DNA of 64,000 nt from Terana coerulea (lineage: Eukaryota; Basidiomycota; Agaricomycetes; Polyporales; Phanerochaetaceae), in the NCBI GenBank assembly GCA_024811115.1, contig JAKOGH010000654.1, positions 62,001-126,000 of the forward strand, written 5' to 3'. Below the pieces are notes generated by a model, which saw only the letters and a program-made list of their open reading frames with translations, was not told the DNA's origin and did no database searches. Position numbers and translations under genes: made by a program. Positions within the stretch are counted from its first letter, which is position 1; every line of letters begins with the position of its first letter. Shown here in pieces: positions 35,935-48,165 of this stretch.

Positions 35935-36314
35935 TTTGAGACTAACTACGACGGGAGCGAGGGATAGGTCGATGGTTTTGCGAAAGATTGTAAAACAACC
36001 TCTGCTTTTGTAAGCCTTGCAGATTTTTGGCGGAGTACAAGTTCGAAGATGCGAGAAGGTCACTGACTCAGAGTCACTGGAAGGTTATCTGCTCATTAAC
36101 CAAGCGCCCAAACAATCTCTTGATCTAATCTGGTGAAAGGCGCATCATGTCACGCGTGTGCGCGGTTCATGTGTCACGGTTTTGTTCTCCGGCTGCGTGA
36201 CGGCTGCTCGTGTTCTGGCCTGTCTGCTTCCACCTCTCATCCAGTCTTCCTTCGTAGGAATTCCTGCTACTCACCAACACTGCGAGCTTAGTAGATTCTA
36301 TTGGCATTCGAAAG
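35935..36314. promoter_or_regulatory. Divergent promoter region, ZPR1 / Nup53
   Basis: 380 bp between two opposite start codons; contains both promoters. No individual element was identified. Confidence 0.4.
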
Positions 36315-37727
36315 ATGTACTCAAGCACGTCTTACTCGAATTCTGGTTCACACCAGGAGCATCGCCAAACCTTCCCTCACTCACACTCCCAGCCTTTCGC
36401 CGTGGCAGGCATGCAGGGAATGTTGGGCCAGAGTTCATCACACAACCAGAGCCTTCGACAAAGCACACTAGGCGGTGGAAGTGGTCTAAACGTCGGCGGA
36501 TCTCTGAGTGAAAGCAGGAGCCACTACCAGCCGGGATACATCATGGTTTGTTGACCTTCCATTGTCCTTGGAATGCATGCTAAATCCTCGGTTGTCTGTA
36601 GTCCGTCAGTCAAAATGATGTAGGTCTGCTTTGTGATTGATGTTACTTATATCCTGACCGATGTTGGGTCCAGGTCTCGTCTCAAAGTCCACGATTCGAC
36701 GACGCACCCATCGTGCAAACGAAAGCAAAAATGAGCCACACAATGGGTGCCACGGCTGCTGACTTTGGAATGGACTCTATGTTTGCGAGCAGGAGGTTCG
36801 TACCTACTCTTCCATCTCGAAGCGGGACTGATATATTGTCGCAGACAACGCCGCAATCAACCCCTCACGGATGAAGACGCGCCGCCAATGTCCTCGGTCG
36901 TAGACATTCCACACGAAACCTGGGAGACACCACGCCGCGCGCCTCCAGCATCCTTGGACACTCCCCTCCGTGCCTCCCTCTACCAACCTCACTCATCCAG
37001 ACGTCCCTCCTCCCCGAAGCCGATACCCGCGGCCCAGTTTAAGGGCCTGTACATTATTGTGTTCGGGTACCCTCCCGACAGGTACAGCACGACGGCAGAG
37101 TACTTCAAGGGCATGGGCACAGATACGACAGAGCCTGATCCGAACCTGGAGGTGACGAACTGCTTTAGGATTGGATATGCCGACCCTGGCGAAGCAATGA
37201 GGGCTGTGAGGAAGAACGGAGAGATTCTATGTGGAAGCTATATGGTTGGCGTGAAGTGGGCTGTACGTGATAATTTGTACTGCCTAGGCTTGCATCTGAC
37301 GAACCCCAACTTTACAGGATCCAGCGGCAGCAGAAGCCCTGATCGGTCCCGCTACTCATAACTCCTTCTACGAGTCTCTGCCGGCCTTGCCTTCTTCTCC
37401 CACTGGCGACGTCAACATGTCAGGACCATCTTCACCTCCCCGCAATTTCACCCCTCCGCTTCATTCGCATCCACGCTTCCCGCGTCTTCCTCCTCTGTCA
37501 ATGACTTGGCCCTCACGACCAACGTGCGCAGTTTGAACCCAACCGTGGGCACACCTATCAGACTTGCTCCTTCGAGCTCGGCATTCAAGCGCCCTGGCTC
37601 GGGCCCTGCGTTCCCCATCCAACACGCCGGCGCGGCCGCTCCAGGTGCATCGCCCAATGGAGTCGTCAACCCGAGCCCAGGCAAAGGTGTCCTCGGGCAG
37701 GTGTCCGATTTGATTTTCGGGTGGTAG
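36315..37727 (+). CDS. NUP53: Nucleoporin Nup53/Nup35 (MPPN domain)
   Basis: Linker nucleoporin joining the inner ring of the nuclear pore to the membrane. Exons: 36315-36545, 36602-36619, 36674-36795, 36845-37262, 37318-37727; about 399 aa. The N-terminus is Ser/Gln/Gly-rich and disordered. The RRM-like MPPN domain spans roughly residues 175-290: FKGLYIIVFGYPPDRYSTTA, VTNCFRIGYADPGEAM, GSYMVGVKWA. The extreme C-terminus VLGQVSDLIFGW is the amphipathic membrane-binding helix. Exon 2 is 18 nt (SVSQND). The last exon is one base short of frame: reading switches between SSPPRNF and SASFASTLPASSS, most simply by a missing C in the run at about 37450-37454. The upstream frame alone would lose the membrane helix. 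Confidence 0.9.
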
Positions 37728-38154
37728 CTGACAATGTGGTTATGCTACCGGCTGCTCTGAATTATTCACGTTCGGGATCTGCCTCGCTCGTCTTTTGCGG
37801 GGCTGTTCTTGCTGAGACATGTACGTTTGCTTGTTACGTCAATACACGCGCCATGAAGATTTCCGCAACATGGAACTACTCGCGTCACGCCGTGGAAACT
37901 TATTGATCAAAATTCACTACGGCGGATACTGATGTTTAATTGTAGACGGTCTGTTCCCGGTTATGTCCATACTACTGTACATATGTGTTGGATACCGAGC
38001 ACTACGGCAATAACGTGCACGTTGTCTCGGGGAGCTCCGTTGATGCGCCACAAAGTGTCTACCTGCCGCATCAGGAGGCGGCGGTCCTTCTTCCTTCACA
38101 TCCACCACGTTTGGGAGCCCGCTCTATTATCTTGCTTTGACCCCATCTTCCGCT
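37728..38154. other. Intergenic region with repeat copy
   Basis: 427 bp between Nup53 and the F-box gene, same direction. Contains one copy of the dispersed repeat (about 37980-38090) just before the F-box start. Confidence 0.4.
37980..38090 (+). repeat. Dispersed degenerate repeat, copy A
   Basis: About 110 bp that reappears inverted at 49755-49860. The best part, 38031-38080, matches the other copy at roughly 44 of 50 positions by eye, including the shared 16-mer TTGATGCGCCACAAAG. No terminal inverted repeats or target duplications were seen. Nature unknown: MITE fragment or relic of a longer element. Confidence 0.7.
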
Positions 38155-39744
38155 ATGCGCTCCGTCAATGTCTCATCGGAGCTTGACGCAGTAATCACTG
38201 CACCTAGTGATTCCCACATTGATCACTTGAAGTCTTACCTTAGCGGCGGTAGCCTGGCTTCTCTCAGGCTAGTGAAAGGCTCGGCGTACCATGGTCGGCA
38301 TTCCCAATCACAACCGTATCTAGGTAGACGCAAGTTCGGCTTATTCGCGACTTGGCGTGCTGATCTTAGCTGACTTTCGCAGAGGCATCTGAGCTCGAGA
38401 GCCCACGAGCGGAATGTCCATCATGTTTCATGACCGCGGATCTATGGCGCGCTATGCCTTTCGAACTACTGGAAAACATCCTGGATGCGTTTCTGGAGGG
38501 GTTTCCGGACATCGAGGAATGGGATACGCTTTCTCCGAGCGATGTTTCCGACCTGAAGCACACCATAACTCGCCTATCGCTCGTCTGCCGGTATTGGTCC
38601 CATCGAACCCGCCCCTTTCTCTTCCAAAAAATATGGCTCGAGCGGCCATATGATACCACATCGCTAACGAACATCCTCAGCACTCCGATTTCTACATCCC
38701 TTTGTGATCGTATTCTCTGGCTTGACATCGAGCAACGGAACTTCAACACCGGCACGTCATCTGCGAAACTTCGTCGACTACTCTCACTCCTCCCAGCTTT
38801 GCATGTGCTGAGATTTACGCATGGCTCGTACATCAAACCTGGCTGGCACCCATTGAGGATGCTGTTGCAGCGCCATTCTGCAGGCCTCCGACGCTTGACC
38901 ACTCTCGCCCTGCAATCATGCCGATTCCCGTCATTCTCTGCGATCATGCGCGCGCTTGGAGAGCTGGATGTTTTAGAAATACTGACTCTGACGGGTGTCC
39001 TTTGGGAGGAACCAAGTGACACCGAACATCCGCCAAGCTGCACCGCTGCGTTTCGAAGCATTCGCTATGTGCGCGCCGTCGCATGTACAGACAACTTGCC
39101 TTTCGTATGGATTTTTGCGGCAGCAAGCACGCATCATCGGTACCAGCGCTGTTACACTGCGGACGACCCCATACCCAGGGATACTCTTTATATTGGACAG
39201 TTAATTCAAGCACTCCTTCGCTCGTCGGATTTCGCACAGCCCTTAATACTGGAGAAACATTCTCTTGAAGCAGGTATGTCTCCCAAAATTTTCATAATCT
39301 CCATCCTGGAAACCTCCAAATTTACGTATGTCTCTAGATTCATTTATATTCAGCGCTCGTCGCCGAAAAGATCTTGGACTTGTGTTGCAGACCTGGTTAC
39401 CAATGCTGCCAAATCACAGATATCCCTCTGCAGACCACCACTGGCCGGTCTCCCGTCTAGCTATAACTCGCAATGCCCTGCTTTCGCTGACTGTATCACA
39501 ATGGGTAGCAGCGAAGGGGCTCCTATTATCATTTGAGCTTCATGGCTCCTTGGAAATTGTGCACAGTGAGTCTGCGGAAGCACAGGAGCTGGAAAAGTGG
39601 ATAGTCGAGGATCTCTACTATTTAAACTCTTCCTCGGAGCCCTCTTTGAAGTCGCGGCATGGCCCATTTGACATTGATAATATATGTAAAAGTTGGACAG
39701 GCATTACTGGGAGTAGGAACTATACATCTGTCAAACGACTGTAG
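38155..39744 (+). CDS. F-box protein, basidiomycete type
   Basis: Predicted substrate receptor of an SCF ubiquitin ligase; target unknown. Exons: 38155-38323, 38383-39273, 39338-39744; 488 aa. The F-box-like segment lies at about residues 80-130: FELLENILDAFLEGF, then a variable loop, then LSLVCRYWSHRTRPFLFQKIWL. It is followed by leucine-rich, LRR-like sequence (LLSLLPALHVLRF, LRRLTTLALQSCRF, LDVLEILTLTGVLW). The last exon carries LGLVLQTWLPMLPNH and the acidic helix SAEAQELEKWIVEDLYYL. The first exon start is inferred; translation could begin at the ATG at 38430 inside exon 2, which would omit 76 residues without known motifs. Such genes form large, fast-evolving families in agaricomycetes. 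Confidence 0.75.
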
Positions 39745-40462
39745 TGTTTCGTGTAGAATCGAGATTACCTTGCCAATACTCACTGCTTACTCTACGCGGA
39801 CAACGTACATGCCGAATTTCATTCACTTTCAAATTCAAGCATGCTGGTATTGACTCTGCCAACTGCATATGAGCTGTTGTAAATTTGAGATTAATAAATA
39901 TCATGGCGCACGCGGCACAATGCAGTTGAATGCACATTTTGGAGGCAAAAACACTATGGCTAGAGCAAAGGGCTCAACCGGGAATTGAACCCGGGACCTC
40001 CTGCATGCTATCCAGCTGAACGCCGGGGGTACAACCCGAAGCAGGAATCATACTACTAGACCATTGAGCCGATAGTAAGAGACATCCAAGTAACCATATA
40101 ATATGTACATACAATTTACAAGCAGCCAAGTAATCTGCGCTGGTTAACGCTTATGAAAGGCTGCGGTCTACTTCATTGACTATTCTTTAAATATCGAAAC
40201 TGCGTTGTGAGCTAGATTACGCAGACACCCAGGCTTGAATCCTTTCATGAGGATTTAAACTGCGTGCGCGTCCGTCGCGTCCTAGTGGAGGGTTGGTTTG
40301 ATCCGCAGGTGGCGGAGAAAGGGCCCGATCAGAGTTTTGCCATCTCTTCCCTCGACTTCCCTCCCTGCTCTCCGGCGAGGCGCTTTCCGAAGGCCTTCTC
40401 ACATCCAGCGACGCTCAAAAGCTTGAACTTTCTTACCCGGGTCACCACCACACCCACCCAAA
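39745..40462. other. Intergenic region around the tRNA
   Basis: 718 bp between the F-box gene and GTP cyclohydrolase I. Apart from the tRNA, it holds the F-box 3' UTR and the cyclohydrolase promoter; nothing else seen. Confidence 0.4.
39971..40070 (-). tRNA. tRNA-Pro (anticodon CGG) with intron
   Basis: The reverse strand folds as a tRNA: acceptor GGCTCAA pairs with TTGAGCC, the T-arm is GGTCCCGGGTTCAATTCCC-like, and the anticodon stem CCTGC/GCAGG carries loop TTCGGG(T). The anticodon CGG lies at 40036-40038. A 29 nt intron (40006-40034) sits one base 3' of the anticodon, the canonical position for eukaryotic nuclear tRNA introns. CCA is not encoded. Mature length is about 71 nt. Confidence 0.92.
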
Positions 40463-41584
40463 ATGCCTCCCACTCCCGCCGACGACACTACCCACGGCCT
40501 GGTTTTGTCAGACAGCCTGAAGCGTCTGCAGCTCAAGGAGTCTGTGCCGTCGTCGCTCGTCGAGCCAAATCATAGAGGAAATGGCTTGCATGACGCCGAT
40601 CAAGATGAGCTGAAGCAGAGCGAGGGGCAGGAGGGCGGTGAGACGGGGGCGAGGTCGAGTAGCATGCCACCTTCGCCGAATGGATTGCCTAGGCACGTAT
40701 ACGAGGGGTATGGCTTCAGGCCTGCGTCAGGTTCTGTGACACCTGCTCCTGCGGGCCCAAGTACGCCTCTACCGGACCCTAATGGTCTTGGCTGGCCAGG
40801 TGAGCTGTCGTGCCTCGTCACTCCATAGCCAGTCTTTCTCACACTTCGAGGGGCTCACAGCAAAATCGACCCTCTCACGGCTCAACGCAACGCCAGAGGA
40901 GAACGCTGCACGGGAGGAGAAGCTCGCTGGCGCGGTTCGCACGCTGCTTGAATGCATTGGTGAGGACCCCGACAGAGAAGGCCTGCTGCGGACACCGACG
41001 CGCTACGCGAAGGCCCTCATGTTCTTGACGAAGGGGTACGAGGAGCGGTTGACTGGTTTGTACACTTTTTACAAGCTTCCCCACAACTTTGATTTGATAC
41101 TTTGAGCGTAGACATCATCAACGACGCTGTGTTTGCTGAAGACCACGACGAGATGGTTATTGTCCGCGATATCGACATCGCCAGCCTCTGCGAACATCAC
41201 CTCGTACCATTCACTGGCAAGGTCGCCATTGCATACATACCGAACAAGCTCGTTCTTGGAATAAGCAAGCTCGCGCGCATTGCCGAGACGTTCAGCCGTC
41301 GTCTGCAGGTGCAAGAGCGGCTGACGAAGCAGATTGCGATCGCGGTGCAAGAGGCGATTAAGCCCAGGGGTGTCGCGGTGGTTATGGAAGCTACGTGCGT
41401 CCTTTTTGATTCAACAACTTCTAGCGTATGCTGAGGTGATCCTTGCATGCAATGTAGACACCTGTGCATGACGATGCGCGGCGTGCAGAAGCCCGGTTCC
41501 TCAACCGTCACGTCATGCATGCTCGGATGCTTCCGAACGCAACAAAAGACGAGAGAAGAGTTCCTTACCCTCATCAAGCGGTGA
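40463..41584 (+). CDS. FOL2: GTP cyclohydrolase I
   Basis: Converts GTP to dihydroneopterin triphosphate, first step of folate and pterin synthesis; cytosolic homodecamer. Exons: 40463-40799, 40861-41055, 41112-41394, 41458-41584; 313 aa (yeast 243). Catalytic core from about residue 130: [18 protein letters not shown], then [22 protein letters not shown] with the zinc Cys and His ligands, then [17 protein letters not shown] and [17 protein letters not shown] with the second zinc Cys. The first 112 residues are a Ser/Pro/Gly-rich, probably disordered extension, longer than in yeast. The acceptor of intron 2 was placed at GCGTAG because only this gives the expected [11 protein letters not shown]; the earlier AG at 41106 leads into a stop. 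Confidence 0.95.
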
Positions 41585-42220
41585 AGTTCTATCCGACCCC
41601 GCTCTCATCGCTGCTCTTGACTATGAGGCACGCATTCTTACGGCATCGAGACCGCCATTGCCCTCCAACAGGGCTTAACCTGCTTCAGCATACAAATTAC
41701 ATCCTTCAGGCCATATCCGTGGACTGCACGCATTTTCTGTTACCCCATCTTGCATCACGTCGTCAGGCGTTGTATCGATTCAACTCATCGGTTTCTACTC
41801 TTGCCTCACTCAATGTTCCGACTCAGCAACATCACACATTGTATCTATCCATTCAACACTGGACCCCTATTCATATATCACACTTCCTCCTATCTCCATG
41901 TCATGTCTATAGCGTACTACCTTCTTTGCATAGCAGTTCAACACTGGGCCTTCGTGCGGAAACCGACATTAAATCAAGAATTGTATCTTAACATGGCGTA
42001 CGCTACATTACACTCCTATATTCCCTGCATCCTCTGCGCATGCATTGTAGATACTGTCCTCCTTTGATGCCTGTGCATACACATCTGCCAATGACACCAG
42101 CAGTGCTCCTCAGCAATCACTTCTTATCTCGTCGTGATGTCTTGTCTATGGTCGTACTCGCGCTCTGTCGCACGAGGTCATTTCCCTGGTTCATGGTGAA
42201 CCGACAGGGAGGTTATTTCC
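41585..42220. other. Convergent intergenic region
   Basis: 636 bp between the stops of GTP cyclohydrolase I and the ABCC transporter; AT-richer than its surroundings, consistent with 3' UTR sequence. No feature recognised. Confidence 0.4.
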
Positions 42221-45200
42221 TCAAACCAAGCCAGCTTCGGCTGCCAAGCCATAGAATGAGGAGTTGTTGCTGGCCAGGAGCTTCTTTGGTGAGTCGTACT
42301 CTATGACTCTTCCCGCGTCCAGGACAAGGACCCGGTCGGATTCGAGAATTGTGTTTGAGGCGGTGCCTGTAACCCACCGTCAATGCACTGCCAAGATGAT
42401 CAGTGTGAAGTGGGAGGACGTACGCAATCGTCAACATTGTCACGTCTTTGAACTGCGGGCCTCGAATGATCTCCTGGATAGCCCGGTCGGTATCGAGATC
42501 CACCGCAGACGTTGCTGCTCGGCCACGGTTTATCAGTACACAGCGGCCTTCAATCTTCCTGCAGAAAGACTGACCTTCGTCAAGCACCAAAATCCTCGAT
42601 TTCCTCAACAGCGCTCGCGCGAAACACAAAAGCTGCCGCTGGCCCGCAGACATCGAGGAGCCCCCTTCCCTCACGGCGGCGTCCAATTCGCCAGATAACG
42701 ACTTGACAAATGCTTTCAGATGCGTCTGCTCCAGGGCGACCCAGATATCCGCGTCGGTCGATACGCCTGTTGGGTCGATGTTCTCGCGGATGGTGCCCTC
42801 GAATAGGTCTGGGCTTTGTGGGACAATGGAGATGCCTGAACGGACTGTGACGAGTCATGGTGCGCGTTGAGCGGAAAGCGTGGAAGTAGATGGACATGTT
42901 ACTCACGGACGTGCAACCCGACCTTGGTGATGTCTACGCCGTCTACAGAGATTGTCCCCTCGACGGGCTCAATGATGCGGAAGAGGGAAAGCAAAAGCTT
43001 AGCCTGGCTGTCAGCTTCGTGGAGAAAGACAAAACTATGTGAAATTACTTGCAGAAGATTTGCCTGACCCAGTCCTTCCGACAACGCCGACTTTTTCCTT
43101 CGCATTCTACAAGGAGCACACAATCAGCTGATGGACAAGCCCATATGATAATAAATACGTACTATTTTTATGTTCAGGTCCTTGAGGACCAAGTCCAGGC
43201 CCTCGCGATACCTAGTCGAGTAGTCCTTAAACTCAATTTCGCCCTTCGACGGCCAGTCCTCTGGGTCGACGCCAGGCAGTTCGGCAGGAGCCTCTGGCTC
43301 AAGCTTCACGTAGTGTAGAATACGTTCTACACTGACGATGTTTTGTTCAACTTCACTCATCGAGCGGACCACCCAGTTCTGCATTTGCGTAAGCCTCGTA
43401 AAGCTACTCTCTAGGCAAAAATGGACTAACCAATGAGCTCGTGGTGTTCAATGCATAGCTCAGCACGAATCCAACCAGGCCCGCATCCACGCCCGTCGTC
43501 ACCAGCGCACCGATGGCCAGCGCCGCGGCTAAGAAGATGATCGTCGCGCCGACGAACTCTAACCTGACAGCCAGCCACCGGTTCACCGAGATGCTTGGCA
43601 GATAGCAGATCTGGTTCCGGTCAACGCGGCGTTCGTTAGTGGAGATAAAGACAGCCTGCTGCGAGAACGCGCGAATAGTAGAGAGGCCGTTGAGCGATTC
43701 GGAGAACCAGGCGAAGATAGGTGACCGTGAGACGGCGTCGAGGCGTTTGAGCTCACGGGAGGTCGAGAGGTAATAGCTATAATGAGATCAGTCAGAGGCA
43801 TATCGAGCGTGCGGAATAACTTACATCATGACCCGTACGTAGAACCACGCAAGCGGAGGGACAGCGACGAGCTGTAGAACGTCAGCAGTGAACTGTCTAG
43901 GAGATGTAGTAGAATACTCACAAAGAGTGGGAAGCTGTACCCAATGACCAGTACGATCATCACGGTGGTGAAGAGCGTCCGCACTACATTCTGTATCACT
44001 CGAGCGAGAATTTGATCGACCACGTAGGTATCTCTTGAGAACAAGTTAAGGATCCTGTGCACTTTGCATCAGCCATGCAAGCAAGAGCAAACACGCCACG
44101 GCTTACCGTCCAGTAGGAGTTTGCTCGAAGAACGACATTGGTGCACGCATGACAGCGTACAGCATCTATCACATTCAGGGTCAGCCTCCAACTGAGAACC
44201 ATGGTCAAAAAAAAACTCACCGAATCATGCAACCTCCGCGCACTTCGTATTGAGCAAAATACCCACATAATAATCGCCGACGCCGCCCCCAGAATCACCG
44301 AACTCAAGCTGAACACACCATACGCCACGAGGTACCTCACGACGTTCTTGTTGTTCCCTACCTCGCGGTTGTGCTCACCCCACGCGCGGAGCGTGTTGTT
44401 CGCCGCGACGCTCACGAGCTGGCTGAGGACCGTCGCGAGCACGAACAGCGCGAACCCGATCTTCGACGCGGCCTCGACGTACGAGAGGTACACGTCTTTC
44501 TTCACGCGCCCCTGCTCGGAGTGTTCTTTGGACGGGCCGCTGACCGCTTCTGGGGAAGAGGACGGCACGCGCGTGGGCGAGACAGGCGACAGCACCGCGC
44601 GCGAGAAGGACTTTTTACGCTGGCCTGGGACATCGAGCTTCGCGTCAAGATCCTTAAGTTGTTCTTCAGTGAGCTCTGTTGAGTCGACGGCAGTGCCCGA
44701 TGAAGGCGTCGAGCTGTCGCCGACGAGGAAGGGGGTCTGCATGCCTGAGGAGCCGACAGAGCTATGGCCTTTGCTATGTACCTTGTGAGCAACTTCATGG
44801 AGTCAAGAGGAGCGAAAACCTACATGAGCTTGTAGACTTCAGTCTCGCTGTTGCCAGTTAGTTCGTCATGCGTCCCGCTCTCCAGGATGACGCCGCGACG
44901 AAGATATAGAAGCTTGTCGAATTGCTTCAGGAATGCAATGCTGTTCGTCACGACGATGCGGGCCTTTGTTGCAAGCAACCCGCGAGGACCAATAACCTGG
45001 TCTATTCCGTGCGTCCCCGCGCATGAGCGATGCATTCTAATCGAGGTAACTCTAACGAGAACATACCAAAGACATGCCTCGCAACGTGCGAATCCACCGC
45101 CGCCAGGACATCGTCCAAAATAACACTACACCACGCATGTCAGCGACCTTCCGCAGATACAGGTGAAGAGATATACAGATCAGCGCGTGCATACACAGCC

Positions 45201-47880
45201 CTAGCGAGAGAAATACGAGCACGTTGGCCTCCGCTGAGCTATACCCGCTATCAGCCATCGTCCCTCTCCAACCAATGCGACTACTCACCGTAATACCCTT
45301 CTCGCCGACTTCCGTCATATCGCCCTCGGGCATGAGCGCAAGGTCCGGACGGAGGGCGCACGCGTCCAACACCATGTTATAGAAGACCTCGTCGTACTCG
45401 TACGAGAACACGATGTTGTCGCGGACGCTTGCGCTCATGATCCACGGGTTCTGCGGTGCGTACGACACGCATCCTTCCAATTTAACCTCACCGTCGGTCC
45501 GGACCATCTCGCCCACGATCGCAGAGAGCAGACTGGTTTTGCCGGCGCCGACGCGTCCCATGACGCCGACGAGCTCGCCCTTCTTGACACTCATGTTGAT
45601 ACCCTCCAGGGTCGGGCTCATGGAGTCCTTGTGCCACGAGAATTCGCCGTCCGTGATACTCAGTACCTAGAGAATTACACCATCAGGTCAGCGACACGTC
45701 ACTTGCGGGTAGACAGCACGTACCTCGTCGCCAAAATCGAGTCTCTCCTTCACGCGCAGAACCTGGCGGGCGTCGGGCTGAAGCTCGTCTGCAGCGAAGA
45801 ACTCGGAGAGACGCTTGATAGAGACGAGTGCTTCGATGATATTTGACGTAACCTGGCTGAACATGGCCAGAGGGAACTGCAGAAGCATGAAGAGCGAGAT
45901 TGAAGGGAAGATCTTATCGGACGTCAGCGGGGTGTCCGAGGTGAGGGCGGCGGTAGCGAAGGAGCTGAACGCGACGAGTACTGTAGTGATGATGTGGTTA
46001 TTAAGAGTAAGCGCATGTTCAAAGGGTGCGCTTACGTGGAATACCAGTCCATAGGCCCATGTTAAGTGACTATATGCACCTTCTGGGTTAGTAGACAAGA
46101 GCGAGAATGCCACAGATCGTGTACGTACGGTAGCAATGCCTATCTTTTTAGCATCTTCAGCTCCAGCTCGTTGCGCACGAATAAGATCTTGCGAATGAAA
46201 GCATTCTCCCACGCGTACAACTTGATACTGCGTTCCACATAAACAAACACTCCAAGTGGCTCAATAAAGAGTACGTACCTCTTGATGTTCGCGAGAAGCT
46301 CGCTCATAAGCCTTGTCCTCTGATCACGGTTTTTCATCTGCGCCTCCTGCATCGTCTTCAGCTTGGCAGCAATGAAAGTGTTCAAAGGGATGGAGAAAAT
46401 CATGATGGCGACACCAACGAAAGCGGGCCATCCCAGAATCTCGTATAGTGAAATGAATGCAAGCGTGATCTACATCAATGAAGCAGTTAGTACTGGGGGC
46501 AATTGGTACTATGCGAGCATGAAGCTCACCTGGAACGGTCCAGAGATGGCAATAAGGCCGTACGTGCAGAAATCTTGCAGACGCATAGCATCCACGGACA
46601 TAAGATTCACGATGTCGCCTGATGCGCTGCTACGTCCGTCGTTGGAGAGCACCAACGCCTTCTGGTAGATGACGGTGACCAGCCCTGCACGTACGCGCAT
46701 GCCTGTCTCGAAACAGCGCTGAAAGTACTGGTGCAGGACGATCGTTTGGGCGATCGACGCGACAAACATGATGACCGCAATGGCGAAGCCTTCAAATGGT
46801 GTCGGCGCGCCATGTTGGGCGACACCGTCGGGGCGGGCGCTCTGGTAGGACGCGATGTAGGCAAGTAGCCAACGCAGGAGCTGGGGCTGCAGGAAGGCGA
46901 GACAGTCTTGCAAGAGCTTGAGGAATCCGGCGAAGACGTAAGGCCCGCCGTATGCCGTGAACAGTGCGACACCAAGATTCTTGCTGCTCAAAAGGATGAG
47001 ATAAGGGACAAAGTCAGCCAGCTGCGAGCGACGTACTGTTTCTTCATTGACTCCTGTAGTCTCCGTCCGAGGTCCCCAGACTCGTCTTTCGGGACCAAAG
47101 ACGGCAAGTCGTCTTCTGTGATGAACTTTTTGCGCCTTTTTGCATGAGCTCGGACATCCATGCGAATGTCCACATGCTGAAGATATTCGCGGTCAACAGT
47201 GGGCTCTCGACATGGCCCTTCTCGCCGGTGTGTTCAGGGCGATCTTCCTCCGTAAACTCTGTGCCCAAGTATTCCAGAGCCCAAGCGACAAGCCCGCACC
47301 CGCCGATAACGGCCTTGAGCACTACGACAAGGCGCAGCGAAGACCAGCTGGATACCCATTCTGTGCGACCCCAGACGAGCAGACTGGCGATGTATGCGGG
47401 CCAGAATAGCAATAAAAGACTTGAGGACGTGCGTGTGCGGTAGTGGTTCAGATAGGTGAGACATAGCGCGAGGGCGAGGGCCAAGATTTCGAGGATGTGT
47501 GTTTGAAGCAAGGCAACAGGTCTGTGTGTTGCAATCACGAGCACAAGGTTCGCGACACTTGCTGTGAGGGCAAGGCCGAGGAACGTCTATCAGTTGAATG
47601 GAATGAAGTCCAAATGAAGTCATTTATGATCTGCAGATCTGCCTCAGTTCAAAAGCGGGCGCACCTCCTTCGTCCACAACACCCATCTGCTCTTCCTGCT
47701 CCGCGAGTTGCTTCCAAAATGACGGACGGCATAGCACCTGAAGACCGCAAGGACGTTGAAGAGAACGAGGACAGAGGAGAGTAGAACGCCTTCTTCGAAA
47801 CAAGGCGTGAGGTCGAATTGACGGAGGCGTGATAGGGGCCCCCAGCCTTCAGGGTCCCTGCAGGAGAGGTTGCCTGCCAT
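42221..47880 (-). CDS. ABCC-family (MRP/Ycf1-type) ABC transporter, three indels
   Basis: Full-length transporter with TMD0, then two TMD-NBD halves, likely exporting glutathione conjugates or other organic anions at the vacuole or plasma membrane. 22 exons, about 1495 aa: 47665-47880, 47037-47586, 46530-46986, 46279-46469, 46129-46227, 46036-46069, 45724-45980, 45289-45666, 45177-45238, 45067-45125, 44824-45001, 44221-44773, 44107-44165, 43922-44054, 43825-43871, 43431-43776, 43163-43378, 43053-43106, 42907-42997, 42575-42844, 42424-42514, 42221-42366. NBD1: Walker [12 protein letters not shown], signature LSGGQRARI, Walker B VILDD. NBD2: [12 protein letters not shown], signature MSAGQRQLL, Walker B ILVLDEATSAVD. 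Intron 18 is GC-AG. Frame breaks: a missing base in T runs 47127-47131 and 46145-46149 (plus strand) and an extra one at 42354-42356. The start at 47880 is preferred over 47970. Confidence 0.93.
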
Positions 47881-48165
47881 CGACGACGTGGGGACGGAGC
47901 ACGACGACGGGGAAGGGGATGGCGCAAACGAGCGACAAAGTGCCGCTTGCCGCCCATTTATGTCACACAACCTCGCTGAGTAAGATCGTAAGGCGTCTCC
48001 CGACGCGTCGCACGCCCGCTACGCGACGACGCGTAACAAATCCCGAAGCGGCACACAGCCACAACGAGTCAGAACCGTTTTGACGATTCCGAAGTAGACA
48101 TGTATTCCGTGACGACTGAGTAATTGTGTTTTACATGAGCTAATAATATCCTTTCCACTCCGCGA
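47881..48165. other. Intergenic region, ABCC promoter
   Basis: 285 bp between the UCH stop and the ABCC start, both on the minus strand. It should contain the ABCC promoter. If ABCC starts at 47970, part of this is coding. Confidence 0.4.

Noticed and set aside
38366..39061. 231-codon minus-strand open frame
   Set aside because: Antisense to the F-box gene exon 2, which has recognisable F-box and leucine-rich sequence.
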